From: an uncultured Lachnospiraceae bacterium
Lineage (GTDB): Bacteria; Bacillota; Clostridia; Lachnospirales; Lachnospiraceae
Assembly: GCA_947593655.1 (NCBI GenBank)
Contig: CANQDS010000017.1
Span: forward strand, 1 to 36,710
Length of the DNA: 36,710 nt
Direction: 5' to 3'
Part shown: in pieces, positions 31,868-36,710 of the stretch
Numbering within the stretch: the first letter of the stretch is position 1
Layout: each line of letters opens with the position of its first letter
Notes under the pieces: generated by a model
Seen by the model: only the letters and a program-made list of their open reading frames with translations
What the model was told of the DNA's origin: nothing
The model's database searches: none
Position numbers and translations under genes: made by a program

Positions 31868-32422
31868 TTAACATGATAATCTATACCATTTCTTGATATA
31901 TGAATCTTCCAATAATGTTTTATCTGCATTTACCAGTTCAATAAATAATGCTGTCAGTCCATCCCATTCTTCATAGTTACCTGCATCATACAATTTCCAG
32001 TTTAACTGCTCCAAAGTCCAGTTGTTTTTAATAGAATTATGCAACATAGATGTGGTAGCCCAGTTTTCTTCTGAATCGGCACCGCCAAGTGCAACTGGGT
32101 ATATATGATCCACCGTTGGGATGAACTCCCAATATGCATTATGACACTCTTCCATTTTCCAATGCGAGTGATACGGAAATTCCTCCAGCATATAATGAGA
32201 TAAAACCTTCAAGAATCCGGGATTCACCAGTTTCTGACCGCTATACCTGTCAATAAAACCATCCTTTTTGAATTGTTCCATTTTCTGTTTATCCGTATAT
32301 GACCTTTCGGTTGCGTCCATATGCCTAAAGGGATATTGTTCATTGATCAATATCTTTGCAGCTTCCTGTTCTCCCAAAAGCAGATATTTTCCAACCTTCT
32401 CTAAGGCTTCAATTTTTTCCAT
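31868..32422 (-). CDS. HNH endonuclease, 184 aa
   Basis: The ribosome site GAGGTGG precedes the ATG. The HNH module is near the middle: FIPTVDHIYPVALGGADSEE (His of the beta strand and Gly turn) followed by NWATTSMLHNSIKNNWTLEQ (Asn and His of the helix). An N-terminal helical part (YPFRHMDATERSYTDKQKME) and RYSGQKLVNPGFLKVLSHYM precede it. HNH nucleases cut DNA with one metal; the role here could be restriction or homing. The gene looks intact, sits between the GNAT remnant and decayed DNA, and is AT-rich like the island. Partners, if any, are not obvious. Confidence 0.8.
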   Translation of the reverse strand: MEKIEALEKVGKYLLLGEQEAAKILINEQYPFRHMDATERSYTDKQKMEQFKKDGFIDRYSGQKLVNPGFLKVLSHYMLEEFPYHSHWKMEECHNAYWEFIPTVDHIYPVALGGADSEENWATTSMLHNSIKNNWTLEQLNWKLYDAGNYEEWDGLTALFIELVNADKTLLEDSYIKKWYRLSC

Positions 32423-32448
32423 AGCATTTCCACCTCGTTTATCATAAC

Positions 32449-32697
32449 TTATCTGTTTTGTGCTGATATAATAGTTTCTCTTAATTCATTCGATATCTCT
32501 ACTCGCTTCAACTCTATTCCAAACTGTCGGATACTTTCTGCAAGTGCCGATTTTCCTGACAGAGTCCTTTCTTCTTGTTCATCACAAACCACTTCTGCCC
32601 TTTGCTGTTCTAAAGAACTGGATTTTTATATCTGTCATATTCCCTCCGTTCATAGTTATCAGAAATGCCATTATTTGTAATCGTGCATTCATCCACC
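32449..32697 (-). pseudogene. Degenerate coding remnant, unrecognised
   Basis: Two frames together look like one former gene. Frame one reads CTITNNGISDNYERREYDRY to a TAG at 32610-32612. Frame two, open from 32625 to 32449, reads SLEQQRAEVVCDEQEERTLS, then ALAESIRQFGIELKRVEISN and NELRETIISAQNR. They meet near 32610, so a single-base frameshift would join them. A faint similarity of the second part to SPFH/band-7 tails is too weak to use. A short frame at 32640 with GGAGGG upstream encodes only 18 residues. I recognise no family. Confidence 0.4.
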
Positions 32698-33753
32698 TCA
32701 ACTTTCAGCTGTACCAAAATAATCTCCTGCGATTTTTTCCAAATGTCCTGCTATCTGTGTAAATGGCAGATTCAAATCCAAAGTCTTTACCCATATCGTA
32801 TTGCCGCCCATAGAATACTTATTATTCGGTGTAATCTGTTCCTGCGTCTTGGCATATAGAAGCATTCCTGCAACATTTCCGGTATTATACTTATCTAAGT
32901 TTTTTACATAGGTAAACACCTGATATAGATTGCCGGAATGAATACTCTGTACATCATATCGGCTCTGCATGGTATGGGCATAGTATTTCGCATCAATAAT
33001 CAAAGTTCTCCCGCCATACTTCAGTGTAATATCAGTAACCATAGCTGGGAGAAATTCAATCATACCGTCATCAATATCCCAAGGAATTGTATCAGGATTA
33101 GCCTTATATTCCGGGTGATGATACCGGTAATATTCCAGTATAAACTTCTCATAAAGGCTGTGCATAGCTCTGTCATCAAGGAAAGTTGCAAGTTTCACCT
33201 CTCCTTTTTCTGTTGATAGTATTAATCCTGTAACTACCAGATAACATACATTCATCAGCATCCTATAACCCTGATTGTTTTTCTGATACCGAATCTTGTC
33301 CCACTTAATCTGACTTGGCTCTATCACATCTACATTATCAAAGAATACAAGGTTTTTCTTCAACACTACCTTATGTTCCTGCTTCACAGTCTTCTGTCGA
33401 ACCAAAACCTGCATAGTAGTTTTTAATATCTGATTGGACAGATTGTTCTCTGAGAGTTCATCATATTCACAGGACAGCTTCTGTTTGTGCTGTATCTCGT
33501 TCCTAATCGTTCCCTGAATATTAAGTTTGCCACGCAGTACGGGAAGTTCCTCTTCCTGCAATATATACTCACGATACAATCCCCGCTTTAACTGACTTGC
33601 AACACCTTTTCCCAGAATGGCTGCAAACATATCGTGAATATTCTCAAACTCCTCCGCTGCCACCAAAGCATAGTTTGACTGACGCAGGGACTGAAAAGCA
33701 TATGTCAGCATATAATATATATTTTTTATCAAAATCCCTTTGTCACTTGTCAT
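32698..33753 (-). CDS. mcrC: McrC, nuclease subunit of McrBC, 351 aa
   Basis: The N-terminal half is the McrC beta-rich adaptor (NIYYMLTYAFQSLRQSNYAL, RGLYREYILQEEELPVLRGK). The nuclease domain of PD-(D/E)xK type has MVTDITLKYGGRTLIIDAKY: Asp241, Asp254 and Lys256 form the metal site. NLYQVFTYVKN and a C-terminal IAGHLEKIA follow. With McrB it cuts DNA carrying modified cytosine. ATG at 33753 overlaps the mcrB stop by one base (TAATG), so translation is coupled. Length and motifs suggest an intact gene. Confidence 0.93.
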   Translation of the reverse strand: MTSDKGILIKNIYYMLTYAFQSLRQSNYALVAAEEFENIHDMFAAILGKGVASQLKRGLYREYILQEEELPVLRGKLNIQGTIRNEIQHKQKLSCEYDELSENNLSNQILKTTMQVLVRQKTVKQEHKVVLKKNLVFFDNVDVIEPSQIKWDKIRYQKNNQGYRMLMNVCYLVVTGLILSTEKGEVKLATFLDDRAMHSLYEKFILEYYRYHHPEYKANPDTIPWDIDDGMIEFLPAMVTDITLKYGGRTLIIDAKYYAHTMQSRYDVQSIHSGNLYQVFTYVKNLDKYNTGNVAGMLLYAKTQEQITPNNKYSMGGNTIWVKTLDLNLPFTQIAGHLEKIAGDYFGTAES

Positions 33754-36143
33754 TAGTCATTAAATACTCCTCTTAGTATGTTCTGCCATTTCTGTAATTT
33801 TGCAGGTTCGTCAAACCAGTATTCTTCCAGCATCGGAAGAATATCATACTCTACTACTGACTGCATCCATTCATCACTGCATTCTTCCTGACCGCAGAAA
33901 TAGCTATGTCCAATGCAGAAACCATTTCCAAGAGAAGAGTCCCCCACAATTTCAAAGTTAAGGTCTTTTATTTTTTCTATCAATGTTTCAAATGTGTCAT
34001 TATCAAAAGACTTCATATATTCCCTGAAACCGTCTGAACCAAATCCCGGCTCCATTGCGAAGAAGCTGAATCTTCGTCTAAGCGCATAATCAATCAATGC
34101 CAGACTTCGATCCGCAGTATTCATCATACCAATGATGTACAGATTCTTTGGCACTGAGAAAGGAAGCCCGTTATAAGCCAGAGTTAGCTTCTTTCCCCGA
34201 TAATCCTTTTCAATGAGCATCAGAAGCTCGCCGAAAATCTTACTCATATTTCCACGGTTAATCTCATCAATAATGAAAAAATAAGGTAGGTCAGGATTAT
34301 TCGCAGCCTTCTGACAAAACTCATAAAAGATACCTGTCTTAAGTTCAAATCCATCTCCGCTTGGTTTATATCCCATAATGAAGTCTTCATAAGAATAATT
34401 CTGATGGAACTGAATAAACTTTACCCTTGTTTCGTCCTTTACACCCATAATGGAATATGCAAGTCTTGTAGCAGCAAATGTTTTTCCTACACCAGGAGCA
34501 CCCTGCAAAATAATATTCTTTTTATTTAAAAGCAATCCCTTCATGGTATCGTACTTCTCTGAACTCATATACACTTCTGAAAGGAAATCCTCTTTGTCAT
34601 AGGTATCTATCTGTTCACTTCCGATAGGGTTTTCCTGATTTTCTTCACGGATAATGTCCATGATAAAATCATATTCACCCTTTGTCAGTTTAAACAAACT
34701 TCCCTGTGGGTTTGTAAAATACTCCATCTTTTCAAGCTCCGGAGCATCCCTTAATGTTGCATAGTCTATCGGAGTTGTTAATCCCTCTGTCTTCTCAAAA
34801 TACAGATTCTCTCCGTCATTTTCTTTGATAATTCGACACAATGCGACAATCTGCTTCACAGGATTTGATTCATATCCAATAACAAAGTCTCCTGCTTTAG
34901 CGTCCAAAAAGTTCTGGAAAATTCTTCTCTTATTTCCGTTATCATTGTACATGGTGTAGGTCTGCTCTTCGCCCACATCTATATTTGCAAAGCTCCAAAT
35001 CTTCGGATTTGCATTGAGCCACCAGTAATTCACATCACCTTCCGAATGATTTGCATAAAGCTCCGTATCAGAAAAGTCCACATCATTCAATGCCTCTGCC
35101 AATTCATCCCTGAGCTTCCATACGAAAGTGCCTTCCTCATCCAATTCTGCACTTCTTCCGGTAAAAAGAATCGTCCAATATCGCTTTGAACCATCCTTAT
35201 CTCTTAAAGACACATCACAGCCTACTTTATTTGCAACTCTCTTCGCAAGTGCTGTTGCACCATTGTTGTAGAAATTGATATTTTCGCCATATTTTACTGA
35301 TAACTGCTTGCAGGTTGCCATTCCGCCATAGTCAAGCATTCTATATAGGATTTCCCAGCTTTGTCCATTGAATATTTCTTCCTCTTCAAAAAGTTCTTCC
35401 CACATTTCTACGGAAATACCCGGATTATAATCCGTACCGATCCATTCTACTTTTTCTGTTTTCTTATTATCTGTCAGATAATTAGCAATATAGAAAGACA
35501 CATCAAAAGCAAGAATTCTGTGGTTTTTATCTTCGTAGCAGCTATCATCCAGGCTTTCCTCGAACATGGAAAGCAATTCCGTATCTTCATTTACTGCATC
35601 ACGGATGGCATCCACAAGTTTTGCATTTTCTTTTATGTTCTGGTCTGTATGTCCCTTAGTCGGCTTAAAATCATTTTCGAGATATATACTTGTCCCTTTA
35701 CAAACAGAGTACTTGAATACATCATACTTATCCGGATATTTCAACCACAGATATACTGAAATTGCCATTGGTCTCTGATAATGCTGATAAGCCGGTGACA
35801 GACGATCACACAAATCCTGTGCATCAGACTGAAACTGCAATACCCTGTCTGTGACATCTTTGTTTTCATCATACAATCGGATAAACATGGCTCTTACTGC
35901 TTCTGCATCTTCCTCTGCGTACTGAATCATCATTTTCCTTGGAAAGTTATTCATGGATGCAAGTAAGTTGGTTGTTTTCTCTGTAGCTTTTGCAAACATT
36001 TCGCTGAAATTCTCAGCATTGATATCCCAATGGCTCTGAAACCACTTTACAGCCTCCCATTTGAATTTTTCGTCAACCCATCGCTCTGAAAAAGCTTCTT
36101 TATAGCTTTTCAAGGCTATTTGCATTTTCTCATTATTTATCAT
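33753..36143 (-). CDS. mcrB: McrB, GTP-dependent motor subunit with EVE-like domain, 796 aa
   Basis: Residues 1-240 are a helical N-terminal region. About 265-330 is a second helical domain (DYGGMATCKQLSVKYGENIN). An EVE/PUA-like domain follows at about 371-495 (VNYWWLNANPKIWSFANIDV, then AKAGDFVIGYESNPVKQIVA), expected to read modified bases. The AAA+ motor at about 525-790 has Walker A GAPGVGKT (548-555), Walker B FFIIDEINRG and the McrB signature MNTADRS (674-680), which sets GTP specificity. The start at 36143 has GGAGG 8 bases upstream. All catalytic motifs are present. It senses modified DNA, hydrolyses GTP and drives McrC to cleave. Confidence 0.93.
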   Translation of the reverse strand: MINNEKMQIALKSYKEAFSERWVDEKFKWEAVKWFQSHWDINAENFSEMFAKATEKTTNLLASMNNFPRKMMIQYAEEDAEAVRAMFIRLYDENKDVTDRVLQFQSDAQDLCDRLSPAYQHYQRPMAISVYLWLKYPDKYDVFKYSVCKGTSIYLENDFKPTKGHTDQNIKENAKLVDAIRDAVNEDTELLSMFEESLDDSCYEDKNHRILAFDVSFYIANYLTDNKKTEKVEWIGTDYNPGISVEMWEELFEEEEIFNGQSWEILYRMLDYGGMATCKQLSVKYGENINFYNNGATALAKRVANKVGCDVSLRDKDGSKRYWTILFTGRSAELDEEGTFVWKLRDELAEALNDVDFSDTELYANHSEGDVNYWWLNANPKIWSFANIDVGEEQTYTMYNDNGNKRRIFQNFLDAKAGDFVIGYESNPVKQIVALCRIIKENDGENLYFEKTEGLTTPIDYATLRDAPELEKMEYFTNPQGSLFKLTKGEYDFIMDIIREENQENPIGSEQIDTYDKEDFLSEVYMSSEKYDTMKGLLLNKKNIILQGAPGVGKTFAATRLAYSIMGVKDETRVKFIQFHQNYSYEDFIMGYKPSGDGFELKTGIFYEFCQKAANNPDLPYFFIIDEINRGNMSKIFGELLMLIEKDYRGKKLTLAYNGLPFSVPKNLYIIGMMNTADRSLALIDYALRRRFSFFAMEPGFGSDGFREYMKSFDNDTFETLIEKIKDLNFEIVGDSSLGNGFCIGHSYFCGQEECSDEWMQSVVEYDILPMLEEYWFDEPAKLQKWQNILRGVFND

Positions 36144-36159
36144 TCACCTTACCTCCAAG

Positions 36160-36279
36160 CTACTTTTCAAGGTATTCTACTTTTTCCCATGTGCCCTCAT
36201 CCATACCATCCCAGACTTCTTCATCTCCGCAATGACCAAATAGGCCTATGGAAATAACAACATTCTCTTCCAATGTCAT
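36160..36279 (-). CDS. Small ORF before mcrB, 39 codons, function unknown
   Basis: Starts MTLEENVVISIGLFGHCGDE and ends KVEYLEK 17 bases before the mcrB start, just before its ribosome site. The ATG overlaps the stop of a preceding short frame by ATGA, as in real operons, but neither frame has a clear ribosome site. It could be a small protein or the end of a decayed gene. No family recognised. Confidence 0.35.
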   Translation of the reverse strand: MTLEENVVISIGLFGHCGDEEVWDGMDEGTWEKVEYLEK

Positions 36280-36628
36280 TTTTTCTGAGCAGCATAGAAC
36301 TCATCCTTAAATTGAGTACTCCACATAATGTGATTACTGGATAATTTCCCTGCATCTTGCTCGCCCTAATCATGAATCTTTAATTTATTCCCTGCCATCC
36401 ATGCTTCTAAAGTTATATATTTCTTTGGATTCTCAGGATCCTCTATTTTTCAAGGTTTGCGGGGATTTATTCTCTCACTCAAACTCTTTTCAGGGTACAG
36501 AGTATGTCTTGTTTTCTTATCGTTTTGCTTGCTCAAACGTATCATTTGTTGCGATTTTGCTTGAGGTATTCATAGTTTAAAAGCTGGTGTACCCATTTTG
36601 CACCCAAGAAAATACTAAAAGTTACTAA
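36280..36628. other. Decayed DNA without an intact gene
   Basis: About 350 bases with broken coding traces on the minus strand: KIEDPENPKKYITLEAWMAG up to a TAG at 36366-36368, and in the same frame GEQDAGKLSSNHIMWSTQFK to the TGA at 36276-36278. They suggest one former small gene carrying one stop. No terminator, repeat or RNA is recognised. Confidence 0.5.
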
Positions 36629-36710
36629 TTACAATTTCCACTTCTCATCCAGATACGGTTTTATCATATCCATAATCTTTTCTGCCCTCTCTATCTGCTC
36701 TTTTGCCATA
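36629..36710 (-). CDS. C-terminal end of an unknown gene, cut by the window edge
   Basis: The frame open to the right edge ends AKEQIERAEKIMDMIKPYLD then EKWKL and a TAA at 36629. A Met codon lies at 36709, but with no view upstream this is probably the end of a larger gene. In such islands a restriction or methyltransferase gene would be expected, but 26 residues are too few to tell. Confidence 0.4.
   Translation of the reverse strand, partial: MAKEQIERAEKIMDMIKPYLDEKWKL

Noticed and set aside
1-36710. tRNA, rRNA, known riboswitches, attachment sites or replication origins
   Set aside because: None could be recognised by eye on either strand; absence is not proven without a covariance search.

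Overview
The window looks like a chromosomal segment of a Gram-positive anaerobe of the Clostridia, most likely a gut Lachnospiraceae. The reasons are strong GGAGG ribosome sites, mid-range GC in the core, hybrid sensor kinases, RR-HK-lipoprotein-ABC operons, DUF4230 and DUF6033-like proteins, and a TnpV transposon remnant. The family is inferred; no rRNA or tRNA gene is present to fix it.

Left flank (1-3,295), moderately AT-rich and partly decayed: the tail of a TnpV transposon protein is joined to a truncated aldo/keto-reductase lipoprotein gene. Next come an alpha/beta hydrolase and a divergent LysR regulator that share an operator-rich intergenic region, then a GNAT acetyltransferase behind a RecG/AlbA-like tail fragment.

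Core (3,296-28,200), GC-richer and dominated by signalling. Operon A (9,662 down to 3,296, minus strand) encodes response regulator, kinase, a folded-leader lipoprotein, ABC ATPase and ABC-2 permease. The same 11-bp-phased GTCAA repeat sits before the regulator gene and before the lipoprotein gene, so the regulator probably controls both. A c-di-GMP-related block follows: GGDEF (SGDEF variant), DUF2798 membrane protein, CarD-type regulator, HD-GYP phosphodiesterase, SDR and a 7TM hybrid kinase. Then come a DUF4143 ATPase, a DnaQ-like exonuclease with a zinc ribbon, and a 1,325-residue hybrid kinase with two tandem extracellular sensor domains, REC and HPt. Operon B (26,909 down to 23,406) is another RR-HK-lipoprotein set with three TACAA boxes at its promoter. 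Two tandem DUF4230 proteins close the core.

Right flank (28,236-36,710), clearly AT-richer: a defence island in decay. It holds an orphan Vsr mismatch endonuclease, an HNH pseudogene, a TOTE-type primase/helicase/PLD protein broken by two deletions, a GNAT remnant, an HNH endonuclease, unrecognised decayed ORFs, and an apparently intact McrBC pair whose McrB carries an EVE-like domain. The beginning of the next gene upstream of mcrB is cut by the window edge.

No complete new system is proved here. The best leads are the doubly box-controlled operon A with a terminator-like hairpin covering a ribosome site, the double-sensor kinase, and the TOTE/HNH/Vsr/McrBC island with precise decay junctions.
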